NCBI GenBank assembly: GCA_965228045.1
Contig: OZ245789.1
Span: forward strand, 4,526,001 to 4,590,000
DNA from: JANQEU01 sp965228045
Lineage (GTDB): Bacteria > Bacteroidota > Bacteroidia > Cytophagales > Cyclobacteriaceae
Length of the DNA stretch: 64,000 nucleotides
Direction: 5' to 3'
The notes under the pieces were generated by a model, which did no database searches, had not been told where the DNA came from, and worked only from the letters and a program-made list of their open reading frames with translations. Position numbers and translations under genes: made by a program. Positions 35,396-43,051 of the stretch are shown here, one piece after another. Each line of letters begins with the position of its first letter. The stretch's first letter is position 1.

Positions 35396-36583
35396 TTAGT
35401 CCAGGATCTCTGTTACCTGTCCAGCACCTACTGTTCTTCCACCTTCTCTAATTGCAAATCGTAAACCTTTTTCCAACGCCACTTTGTTAATCAAGTTAAC
35501 TTCAATCGTAACGTTATCACCAGGCATTACCATTTCCACGTTTTCAGGAAGAGTAATCTCTCCAGTAACGTCTGTTGTTCTCAGGTAGAACTGAGGTCTG
35601 TATTTGTTAAAGAACGGAGTGTGTCGTCCACCTTCCTCTTTAGAAAGCACATAAACTTCCGCCTTGAAGTGAGCGTGAGGTGTTACCGAACCAGGCTTAC
35701 AGATGATCATACCTCTTCGGATATCGGTTTTCTCAATACCTCTAAGTAGAAGACCTACATTATCACCAGCTTCTCCTCTATCGAGAATTTTCCGGAACAT
35801 CTCAACACCAGTAATAGTAGATTTAAGGTTTTCAGCACCCATGCCAATCAAGTCAACAGGATCACCGGAGTTGATAACTCCCCTTTCGATTCTACCGGTT
35901 GCTACAGTACCTCGACCTGTAATTGAGAATACATCCTCAACGGGCATAAGAAAATCTTTGTCAGTAAGACGCTCAGGAAGTGGAATATAATCATCCACAG
36001 CAGCCATCAATTCTTTGATTTTTTCTACCCACTGTGCTTCTCCGTTAAGTCCACCAAGAGCAGAACCCTGAATTACAGGAATATCGTCACCTGGAAATTC
36101 GTAGAAGCTAAGTAGCTCTCTAACTTCCATTTCAACAAGCTCAAGAAGTTCCGGATCGTCAACCAAATCTACTTTGTTCATGAATACAACCAACGCTGGA
36201 ACACCTACCTGACGAGCAAGAAGGATATGCTCTCTGGTTTGAGGCATAGGTCCATCTGTAGCTGCCACAACCAGGATAGCTCCGTCCATCTGTGCTGCTC
36301 CGGTAACCATGTTTTTAACATAGTCAGCGTGACCAGGACAGTCAACGTGCGCGTAGTGACGGTTAGCAGTTTGATATTCAACGTGTGAAGTATTAATTGT
36401 AATACCTCTTTCTTTCTCTTCCGGCGCATTGTCAATGGAAGAGAAGTCTCGTAGTTCAGCAAGACCATCAGTGGCCAATACAGTAGTAATGGCAGCAGTC
36501 AAAGTAGTCTTACCATGGTCAACGTGTCCGATAGTTCCAATATTTACGTGTGGTTTGGAACGATCAAAGGTTTCTTTAGCCAT
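35396..36583 (-). CDS. tuf: Elongation factor Tu
   Basis: 395 residues. It delivers aminoacyl-tRNA to the ribosome. G1 is GHVDHGKTTL, switch I contains RGITINTSHVEY, G3 is DCPGHADYVKNM and G4 is NKVD. Domains II and III follow, with GRGTVATGRIERG and the final VGAGQVTEILD. It follows tRNA-Thr by 78 bp and is the last gene of the tRNA-Tyr transcript. Confidence 0.99.
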   Translation of the reverse strand: MAKETFDRSKPHVNIGTIGHVDHGKTTLTAAITTVLATDGLAELRDFSSIDNAPEEKERGITINTSHVEYQTANRHYAHVDCPGHADYVKNMVTGAAQMDGAILVVAATDGPMPQTREHILLARQVGVPALVVFMNKVDLVDDPELLELVEMEVRELLSFYEFPGDDIPVIQGSALGGLNGEAQWVEKIKELMAAVDDYIPLPERLTDKDFLMPVEDVFSITGRGTVATGRIERGVINSGDPVDLIGMGAENLKSTITGVEMFRKILDRGEAGDNVGLLLRGIEKTDIRRGMIICKPGSVTPHAHFKAEVYVLSKEEGGRHTPFFNKYRPQFYLRTTDVTGEITLPENVEMVMPGDNVTIEVNLINKVALEKGLRFAIREGGRTVGAGQVTEILD

Positions 36584-36661
36584 GTTTGATAATCCTCAGT
36601 TTAGTTCTAATTTAATTTTTATATCTATTCAAATAGTTACAACATTCTCAGTTCAGAGAAG

Positions 36662-36733
36662 AGCCAATGAGGGGAATTGAACCCCTGACCTCTTCCTTAC
36701 CAAGGAAGCGCTCTACCCCTGAGCTACATCGGC
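36662..36733 (-). tRNA. tRNA-Thr (GGT)
   Basis: 72 nt. Acceptor GCCGATG / CATTGGC has one G-T pair. The anticodon loop reads CTTGGTAA with GGT between a 5-bp CTTCC/GGAAG stem. The T loop is TTCAATT. It lies between tRNA-Gly and tuf. Confidence 0.94.
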
Positions 36734-36801
36734 TTTAAAGTTTAAAGTTTCAAATTCAAAATTTCAAACTATCCACCTTGAACTTGTAACTCAAGTTTTA
36801 G

Positions 36802-36874
36802 AGCGGGTGACGAGGCTCGAACCCGCGACCTACAGCTTGGAAGGCTGTCGCTCTACCAACTGAGCTACACCCGC
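36802..36874 (-). tRNA. tRNA-Gly (TCC), intact copy
   Basis: 73 nt. Acceptor GCGGGTG / CACCCGC is perfect, the anticodon stem CAGCC/GGCTG-type helix encloses CTTCCAA with TCC, and the T loop is TTCGAGC. It is the template for the four degenerate copies that precede it in the transcript. Confidence 0.95.
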
Positions 36875-36942
36875 TTTTAATAATTTGCTGAGTTCCAATT
36901 CAGCATTTTCTTCAATATTCAAATACCAACGTCTTCGGTATC

Positions 36943-37030
36943 TATAGGTGATGAGGCTCGAATCGTGACGACGAACCGCCACGACCTACAGCTTGGAAGG
37001 CTGTCGCTCTACCAACTGAGCTACACCCGC
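36943..37030 (-). pseudogene. Degenerate tRNA-Gly copy 1
   Basis: The 5' acceptor strand, D arm and TCC anticodon arm are identical to intact tRNA-Gly. The T region is 15 nt longer and forms an extra 7-bp hairpin (36964-36983). The 3' acceptor strand is changed so that only about four of seven pairs remain. It is unlikely to be charged as a normal tRNA. Confidence 0.8.
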
Positions 37031-37098
37031 TTTTAATAATTTGCTGAGTTCCAATTCAGCATTTTCTTCAATATTCAAATACCAACGTCTTCGGTATC

Positions 37099-37186
37099 TA
37101 TAGGTGATGAGGCTCGAATCGTGACGACGAACCGCCACGACCTACAGCTTGGAAGGCTGTCGCTCTACCAACTGAGCTACACCCGC
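37099..37186 (-). pseudogene. Degenerate tRNA-Gly copy 2
   Basis: Base-for-base identical to copy 1, including the T-region hairpin and the altered acceptor end. The identity suggests very recent duplication or gene conversion. Confidence 0.8.
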
Positions 37187-37254
37187 TTTTAATAATTTGC
37201 TGAGTTCCAATTCAGCATTTTCTTCAATATTCAAATACCAACGTCTTCGGTATC

Positions 37255-37348
37255 TATAGGTGATGAGGCTCGAATCGTGACGACGAACCGCCACGACCTA
37301 CAGCTTGGAATCCGTCAGCCAACGGACTAACAACTGAGCTACACCCGC
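37255..37348 (-). pseudogene. Degenerate tRNA-Gly copy 3 with replaced D/anticodon junction
   Basis: It has the same T-region hairpin as copies 1 and 2. In addition the D-stem 3' strand and anticodon 5' strand are replaced by a 16-nt hairpin (37311-37326) that pairs fully only with two G-U pairs in the minus-strand RNA. The TTCCAA anticodon loop sequence remains but has lost its stem partner. Confidence 0.8.
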
Positions 37349-37416
37349 TTTTAATAATTTGCTGAGTTCCAATTCAGCATTTTCTTCAATATTCAAATAC
37401 CAACGTCTTCGGTATC

Positions 37417-37510
37417 TATAGGTGATGAGGCTCGAATCGTGACGACGAACCGCCACGACCTAAAGCTTGGAATCCGTCAGCTGACGGACTACCAACTGAG
37501 CTACACCCGC
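37417..37510 (-). pseudogene. Degenerate tRNA-Gly copy 4 with perfect palindrome
   Basis: Like copy 3, but the inserted 16 nt at 37473-37488 (TCCGTCAGCTGACGGA) is a perfect palindrome. One base of the anticodon 3' stem is also changed (CTGTAGG to CTTTAGG). It is the copy nearest tRNA-Tyr. Confidence 0.8.
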
Positions 37511-37552
37511 TTTTAATAATTTGCTGAGTTCCAATTCAGCAATCTATTACAG

Positions 37553-37635
37553 TGGGGGGAGAAGGATTCGAACCTTCGAAGACATAAGTCAACGGATTTA
37601 CAGTCCGTCCCAGTTGGCCGCTTTGGTATCCCCCC
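37553..37635 (-). tRNA. tRNA-Tyr (GTA)
   Basis: 83 nt, class II with a long variable arm. Acceptor GGGGGGA / TCCCCCC, anticodon loop CTGTAAA with GTA, T loop TTCGAAT. It is the first gene of the transcript that runs through the repeat array to tuf. Confidence 0.95.
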
Positions 37636-37675
37636 TAAAGAACAAATTTTTCCACCTTCCGGCGAAAAAGGATTG

Positions 37676-37706
37676 CAAAATTATAAGGAAAATCGGTTTA
37701 TTCAAA
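37676..37706 (-). promoter_or_regulatory. Promoter of tRNA-Tyr / tRNA-Gly / tRNA-Thr / tuf
   Basis: Minus strand: TTTG (37703-37706), 19 bp, TAATTTTG (37676-37683), then CAATCCTTTTT. This is an exact -33/-7 pair about 40 bp before tRNA-Tyr. Confidence 0.8.
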
Positions 37707-37746
37707 TTTTATTTTTGAGAAGAAAAATATTCTTTTCTCCTCTGGC

Positions 37747-40233
37747 TTAAGTCCCTTCGTAGAGGCGAAGAAGCTCCGGGTTTTTTTCCTGATCCTTAAT
37801 CTGAGTCAACATGGCCTGAACACCATCGAACTCCTCCAGAATGGTCAGTCCAGTGTACGCCAGCCATCTAAGATTCATATTTGAGTTTTCTCTTGCTGTC
37901 ATGTTTAGATAAGGTATCGCCAGTTTTTTATCTTCATCGGAAGCGCCAATCAGATACTCATTAAATGACAGCAGAAGATAAAACTTTTCGGAAGGTCGAA
38001 TTTGCATCAATTTTTGAATGTACCACTCACTCTTACCTGTACGTTTATGATCGTTGATATAATAGGCAAGTGGGAAGATGATGTTAGCATTCAATTCGTT
38101 TTTGAATTGCTCAAAGTACTTTTCTCCATTTATGGAATCTATTTCCATTAATAACTCCAATGCCACACCTTTAATCTGATAGTCCGGGATGGTAAGAAAT
38201 TCTTGCAATTCTGATTTCATAACATGCCCTTTTAGATAAAGGATGTAAATGGCACTTGACCTGACAGTTGCATTCGAACTCATACTAATATTACTAATTT
38301 TTTCAATCTGAATTGAGGTCAATGGATAGTCTTTATCCAATATCAGATCAAGGGTCAATTGAAGGATGTCACCAGATCTATCATCTAGTCCAATGCTAAT
38401 GGCCTGTTCTACGAAACCATCGAATCCACCACTCAATAATTTTGAGACAGCCTCGTACCTTGCTGCCAGTGAATGGTCGCTTTTCAACTGAGCCAATAAT
38501 TCTTCCGGGCTCTTTTGGTGAGTCAACTCACCAACCAATTGATAATCTCCATCGAGGATTAAACCATCAGGTGCCCTTTTGAGAGGTAAACGAAATACAT
38601 GATTTCGATCAATAATTGAAAGGGGATATCGGAATATAGAATCCTGAACGATAAGGTCAAGGTTCAATGGTAGATAATATAGCGGATAAAGCTCAAGGTT
38701 CTGCTCCTGGGAAACTTCTATATATAATGTGTCCTCCCGATGATCGTGTCTTACAGAAAGCTGGGGGTGACCCGGTGATTCAAACCATTGAAGAAAAAAC
38801 CATGAAAGATCCTGACCGGTAACATGCTCAAAAGATTTTCTGAAATCTGATAACTCCACTGATTGAAATTCATGGGCCTTTAAATATTGGTTCAACCCAT
38901 GGAAGAAAGCTTCATCACCGATGTATAGTCGGAGCATGTGTAAGACTCTGGCTCCCTTTTCATAAGAATGCCGGTCGAACATGTCTTCAGGGCTATCATA
39001 ATAATATCGAATCAGCGATTTCTTATCTCCTTCGGCTTCATCGAGATAAGCCAGCATCTCCTGAATTCCATGAAATTCGGCAGCCTCATCTCCATATTTG
39101 TATTCCATCCAAAGGTGTTCTCCGTATGATGCCAGAGATTCATTTAAAGGAATCTGTCCCCATGATTCACATGTGACAAGATCTCCAAACCACTGATGAA
39201 ACAATTCATGTGAAATGATTTTGTCCCAATTTTCCTCACGGTCTAATTCCCGGGGAGAAGTCATAACATCTTCCATGAAGGTAGATACAGTGGTATTCTC
39301 CATGGCTCCTGTGACGAACTCATGGACCACCACCTGATGGTATTTTGGCCAGGGGTATTTATATCCAAGCTTTTCTGAAAAAAAGGATATCATTTCCGGA
39401 GTATTTCCGAAAACATTTTCAGCAAAATCAAAATCCTTATCTACATAATATTTTACAGGTACTTGAGCTGAATCCTCCACTATATTGAACTCGCCAATTA
39501 CAACTGAAAACAAATAAGGGGCATGAGGCTTGTTCAGTTTCCAATGATCTCTTCGGAGGGAGGAATTTAACCTTTGCGAAGAAATTAAAGTGCCGTTTGA
39601 TAGGGTCTGATACTTATCATCGACCGTTAGAATGACTTCCTGCGTACATCTCTCGTTTGGTGCATCGATGGTCGGAAACCAATAAGAATTATATTCTGTG
39701 GCTCCCTGCGTCCAAATCTGCTTTGGTAAATATGGGTTTTGTCCATCGGAATTAATGAAATACAAACCACGGTTATCAGGTGAAGCATTGAGATAAGGGC
39801 GGGCTACATAGTCGATGATAATTGAGAATGTATCTTTCCTCGTGAGCATTGATTCCAGTTCTATGAACAAGATATTCCCGTCGTATTCAAAACGCAGATT
39901 CTCATCATCATTCTCCGTACTCATTGAGATGAAGTTGACTTGAAAATCTTTTGCGTCAAGCACCAATATGGACTGTGGATAAAAGTATGGTTTTAACGTA
40001 AGTGTAGCCTGTCCTATTACTGTTCTTTGATCCCAATCAAAGCTCAAATCCAACCTGGTATGGATCAAGTCAAATGATCGTTGGGGTGAATTGCGAAATT
40101 CCTTCCAGGGAGAAACATATTCTATAGGAGCTGGTAAATTGGCCGGAGAATCCGGCGCAGGAGCAGTGAATGTGGACTTACAACTCAGGGCGAACAAAAG
40201 CGCCATGACCCAAATAAATCTTTGATGAGGCAT
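37747..40233 (-). CDS. M1 family aminopeptidase, lipoprotein
   Basis: 828 residues from ATG 40233; this start gives a signal peptide with lipobox LFALSC. An upstream in-frame start would add 16 polar residues. The M1 fold is clear: GAMEN exopeptidase motif at 309-313 and zinc site HELFH at 342-346 with the downstream Glu in NESLASYGE. A C-terminal helical region follows. The predicted role is removal of N-terminal residues from peptides in the periplasm or at the cell surface. It is divergent from pyrH. Confidence 0.9.
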   Translation of the reverse strand: MPHQRFIWVMALLFALSCKSTFTAPAPDSPANLPAPIEYVSPWKEFRNSPQRSFDLIHTRLDLSFDWDQRTVIGQATLTLKPYFYPQSILVLDAKDFQVNFISMSTENDDENLRFEYDGNILFIELESMLTRKDTFSIIIDYVARPYLNASPDNRGLYFINSDGQNPYLPKQIWTQGATEYNSYWFPTIDAPNERCTQEVILTVDDKYQTLSNGTLISSQRLNSSLRRDHWKLNKPHAPYLFSVVIGEFNIVEDSAQVPVKYYVDKDFDFAENVFGNTPEMISFFSEKLGYKYPWPKYHQVVVHEFVTGAMENTTVSTFMEDVMTSPRELDREENWDKIISHELFHQWFGDLVTCESWGQIPLNESLASYGEHLWMEYKYGDEAAEFHGIQEMLAYLDEAEGDKKSLIRYYYDSPEDMFDRHSYEKGARVLHMLRLYIGDEAFFHGLNQYLKAHEFQSVELSDFRKSFEHVTGQDLSWFFLQWFESPGHPQLSVRHDHREDTLYIEVSQEQNLELYPLYYLPLNLDLIVQDSIFRYPLSIIDRNHVFRLPLKRAPDGLILDGDYQLVGELTHQKSPEELLAQLKSDHSLAARYEAVSKLLSGGFDGFVEQAISIGLDDRSGDILQLTLDLILDKDYPLTSIQIEKISNISMSSNATVRSSAIYILYLKGHVMKSELQEFLTIPDYQIKGVALELLMEIDSINGEKYFEQFKNELNANIIFPLAYYINDHKRTGKSEWYIQKLMQIRPSEKFYLLLSFNEYLIGASDEDKKLAIPYLNMTARENSNMNLRWLAYTGLTILEEFDGVQAMLTQIKDQEKNPELLRLYEGT

Positions 40234-40333
40234 AAGGGTGAATTTACAACACCTACCATGATCGGTGAATGGTGATGACACTTTTTATCAGACTTTATGG
40301 AAGATCATTCTACAAAAATGCTTCAACTACTTT

Positions 40334-40341
40334 TATATTTG
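40334..40341 (+). promoter_or_regulatory. Possible -7 element of pyrH-frr
   Basis: TATATTTG matches TAnnTTTG and lies 18 bp upstream of the pyrH ATG. No exact -33 TTTG is seen. Confidence 0.5.
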
Positions 40342-40358
40342 TCGGAATTAGCCAACTG

Positions 40359-41063
40359 ATGAAGTACAAGAGAATACTCCTGAAGCTTAGCGGGGAAGCC
40401 TTAATGGGCTCAAAGCAATACGGAATTGACCCCGATCGGCTTGACCAATATTCCACAGAAATTCAAAAAGTCCATAATAAAGGTGTGGAGCTTGCCATAG
40501 TCATTGGCGGCGGAAACATTTTCAGAGGAGTGCAAGCCGAAAAAGCGGGAATAGACAGAGTGCAGGGTGACTATATGGGTATGCTTGCCACCGTTATGAA
40601 TGGAATGGCGCTACAAAGCACTCTGGAAAAGAACGGAATGTATACACGGCTTATGAGCGGCCTCGCTATGGAACAGGTATGTGAACCTTTTATCAGACGG
40701 AGGGCCATCCGGCACATGGAAAAAGGGAGAATCGTAATTTTTGGAGCAGGATTGGGCAATCCATATTTCACCACAGATTCAACTGCCAGTCTACGTGCTA
40801 TAGAGATCGAAGCGGATGTAGTGCTAAAAGGGACAAGGGTGGATGGTGTCTATAGTGCTGATCCAGAGAAAGATCCATCGGCTAAAAAATATTCGAATAT
40901 TTCGTTTCAGGAAGTCTATGAAAAAGGTTTGAGTATTATGGATATGACGGCCTTCACACTTTGCATGGAAAATAATCTTCCTATTATTGTCTTTGATATG
41001 AATAAGCCGGGCAATCTTAATCGATTGTTGAAAGGAGAGGAAGTTGGAACATTAATCACGTAA
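40359..41063 (+). CDS. pyrH: Uridylate kinase
   Basis: 234 residues from ATG 40359 (MKYKRILLKLSGEALMG). The frame is open for 30 more codons upstream, but these are outside the family and overlap the promoter-like motif. It phosphorylates UMP to UDP. VIGGGNIFRG, GAGLGNPYFTTDSTASLRA and the KGTRVDGVYSADPEKDP segment are conserved. frr begins 3 bp downstream. Confidence 0.97.
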   Translation: MKYKRILLKLSGEALMGSKQYGIDPDRLDQYSTEIQKVHNKGVELAIVIGGGNIFRGVQAEKAGIDRVQGDYMGMLATVMNGMALQSTLEKNGMYTRLMSGLAMEQVCEPFIRRRAIRHMEKGRIVIFGAGLGNPYFTTDSTASLRAIEIEADVVLKGTRVDGVYSADPEKDPSAKKYSNISFQEVYEKGLSIMDMTAFTLCMENNLPIIVFDMNKPGNLNRLLKGEEVGTLIT

Positions 41064-41065
41064 AA

Positions 41066-41623
41066 ATGGAAGAAGAAATAGATTTTCAGCTCGAGCATGC
41101 GCAAGAGCAAATGGACAAGACCGTAAAACACACGGCCCAGGAACTATCGAAAATCCGGGCTGGAAAAGCAATGCCCAGCTTGCTTGAAGGATTAATGGTC
41201 GAATACTATGGAAATCCAACCCCTATCAATCAGGTAGCTTCGGTAACATCTCCGGATGCACGAACCATCGCAATAAAACCCTGGGAAAAAAGTATGATCC
41301 CGGAAATCGAAAAGGCCATTGTCAATAGTGACCTTGGACTAAATCCACAGAATGATGGGGAGTTGGTGAGAATAAACATACCCCCATTGACGGAAGAGAG
41401 AAGGGTGATGCTCGTGAAACAGGCAAAAAACGAAGCTGAACAGGGTAAAATCAGCCTTAGAAGCATTAGGAAAGAAATCAATGATGCTTTGAAGAAAATC
41501 GATCATGTGTCGGAAGACCTGATCAAAGACGCTGAAAATGAGGTTCAAAAAATCACCGATTCACACACAAACAGAATTGATGAACTTTTGGAATCCAAGG
41601 AAAAAGACATCATGACCATCTAA
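41066..41623 (+). CDS. frr: Ribosome recycling factor
   Basis: 185 residues. KIRAGKAMPSLLEGLMVEYYG, INIPPLTEERR and the long coiled arms match RRF, which splits post-termination ribosomes with EF-G. The TAA stop interlocks with the opposing nadD stop in the shared tetranucleotide CTAA. Confidence 0.98.
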   Translation: MEEEIDFQLEHAQEQMDKTVKHTAQELSKIRAGKAMPSLLEGLMVEYYGNPTPINQVASVTSPDARTIAIKPWEKSMIPEIEKAIVNSDLGLNPQNDGELVRINIPPLTEERRVMLVKQAKNEAEQGKISLRSIRKEINDALKKIDHVSEDLIKDAENEVQKITDSHTNRIDELLESKEKDIMTI

Positions 41624-42192
41624 AGGAAGTATCCTTTTTGCTTTATTAGTCTTTCGACTCCTTCAGGAACCAGATACTTAATTGACTTATTTTCACGCAC
41701 GAGTTTTCTCATAAGAGATGCGGAAATATCCATTTCCGGAGCATCAATGATCTGTACATTTGGATGATCTTTCAATTCTGACTCACCAGCTCCAGGTCTT
41801 GGATACACGATTAATCCATAATCTTCCAAAATCCGCTCATAGTTTTTCCATCGGGGAAAACTGGCCAAATTATCTTCTCCAATGATCAATTTGAACTCAT
41901 TGTTAGGGTGCTTCTCGGTAAGATGAACGAGGGTATTGATGGTGTAGCTTGGTCTGGGAAGGTTAAACTCGACATCACTTGCTCGAAAGTGGTACTCATC
42001 AGCAATGGCTCTTTCTACCATCTCAAGTCTGTCAAACTCGTGAAGAAGGTTTTTATTCAACTTGTGCGGATTCTGAGGAGAAACTACAAACCAAACTTCC
42101 TTCACATCCGTCCACTGGCACACTAAATTACCTATGATCAAATGTCCTATGTGAATAGGATTAAATGATCCAAAAAACAGACCTATTTTCAT
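41620..42192 (-). CDS. nadD: Nicotinate-nucleotide adenylyltransferase
   Basis: 190 residues. GLFFGSFNPIHIGHLIIGN is the nucleotidyltransferase signature with its HxGH. IDAPEMDISASLMRKLVREN holds the ISxxxxR-type motif. It makes deamido-NAD in NAD synthesis. The start overlaps the gmk stop by 4 bp. Confidence 0.95.
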   Translation of the reverse strand: MKIGLFFGSFNPIHIGHLIIGNLVCQWTDVKEVWFVVSPQNPHKLNKNLLHEFDRLEMVERAIADEYHFRASDVEFNLPRPSYTINTLVHLTEKHPNNEFKLIIGEDNLASFPRWKNYERILEDYGLIVYPRPGAGESELKDHPNVQIIDAPEMDISASLMRKLVRENKSIKYLVPEGVERLIKQKGYFL

Positions 42193-42764
42193 ATTGTATT
42201 GTCCAGAAACTGATGGGCAATAACTTCCGCCTTTTGCAGGGTGTCTTCCAGAATGTTGTTGATCAAAACTATATCAAACTGGTTCTCATATTGCATTTCT
42301 TGCCGGACTTTCTTCAATCTGGTATTCAGCATGTCCTCGGATTCTGTTCCTCTGGACCGCAGCCTTTTTTCGATAGAATCAATTTCGGGAACTTTAACAA
42401 AAACACTTAAAGCATCCTTCCCCAGAGAATTTTTAAGTCTTAGTCCCCCAATTACGTCCACATCAAACACCACATGCTTTCCATTGTCCCAAAGTCTCTG
42501 GACTTCTGATCTTAGAGAGCCATAGAAGATTCCATCATAAACCTGTTCGTATTCAAGAAAATGATTAGCTTCTATTTTATCCTGAAACTCATGAAGGGAT
42601 AGAAAATAATAGTCTTTTCCGTCAATTTCACCAGACCGGGAGGGCCTGGTGGTGGCCGAAATAGAAAATTCTAAATCGGAGCGAATTTTCAAAAGGTGTC
42701 TGACAATTGTAGTCTTGCCAGAACCAGATGGTGCGGAGAATATCAGGGCCTTACCTTGGGACAC
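42189..42764 (-). CDS. gmk: Guanylate kinase
   Basis: 191 residues. The P-loop is SAPSGSGKTTIVRHLL, followed by SATTRPSRSGEIDGKDYYFL (GMP site). It converts GMP to GDP. It lies 3 bp after the anti-sigma gene and is translationally coupled to nadD. Confidence 0.97.
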   Translation of the reverse strand: MSQGKALIFSAPSGSGKTTIVRHLLKIRSDLEFSISATTRPSRSGEIDGKDYYFLSLHEFQDKIEANHFLEYEQVYDGIFYGSLRSEVQRLWDNGKHVVFDVDVIGGLRLKNSLGKDALSVFVKVPEIDSIEKRLRSRGTESEDMLNTRLKKVRQEMQYENQFDIVLINNILEDTLQKAEVIAHQFLDNTI

Positions 42765-42767
42765 TAC

Positions 42768-43016
42768 TTAGGAAATCACCAGGATTTGTGACTTAATCTG
42801 TAACGCCAGATCTTCAGGCACAGGAACCCTGGCGATTTTCTTTCTTACCAGTTCTTTTATTTCCTTTTCCAGTTCATAGTGGTCAAAGCAAGGAAGACAC
42901 TTATCAATGTGATCCATGAAGAATTTTTCATCTTCCTTAGTTGCTTCATTGTCCACGATGAGCTCCAGAATTTCTAAACAAGTTTTACATGCTGGCTTGT
43001 CTTCATTCTTATCCAT
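42768..43016 (-). CDS. Zinc-binding anti-sigma factor (ZAS type)
   Basis: 82 residues. Cys10 and Cys13 plus the core His36-x3-Cys40-x2-Cys43 give the zinc-binding anti-sigma signature. There is no membrane segment, so it is a soluble member like RsrA. It follows the ECF sigma gene by 35 bp and probably inhibits it. Redox control through the cysteines is known for relatives; here it is inference. Confidence 0.8.
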   Translation of the reverse strand: MDKNEDKPACKTCLEILELIVDNEATKEDEKFFMDHIDKCLPCFDHYELEKEIKELVRKKIARVPVPEDLALQIKSQILVIS

Positions 43017-43051
43017 TTCTGTTTTATTCTTTTTCTTGGCTATTTGAGTTG

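Larger units (their letters stand above)
36875..37541 (-). repeat. Tandem array of four tRNA-Gly-derived units plus a partial unit
   Basis: Units lie at 36875-37030 (156 bp), 37031-37186 (156), 37187-37348 (162) and 37349-37510 (162), followed by 31 bp of a fifth unit's spacer next to tRNA-Tyr. Units 1 and 2 are identical. Units 3 and 4 differ from each other at four bases, all within the tRNA-like part. Each unit joins a spacer with two small hairpins (TGCTGA/TCAGCA and ATACC/GGTAT) to a tRNA-Gly-like body. The array lies on the strand and in the path of the tRNA-Tyr to tuf transcript. Function is unknown. Confidence 0.9.

Noticed and set aside
36734..36801. Repetitive AAAGTTT / CAAATTC spacer between tRNA-Gly and tRNA-Thr
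   Set aside because: Short A/T-rich spacer with no similarity to the repeat-unit spacer and no clear structure beyond a 5-bp stem.
36875..37541. CRISPR array
   Set aside because: Repeats are contiguous 156/162-bp units without short spacers of unique sequence, and they derive from a tRNA.
37684..37746. Terminator after the M1 aminopeptidase gene
   Set aside because: The A/T-rich GAGAA / TTCTC pairing needs a bulge and lacks a clear T-tract; support is too weak.
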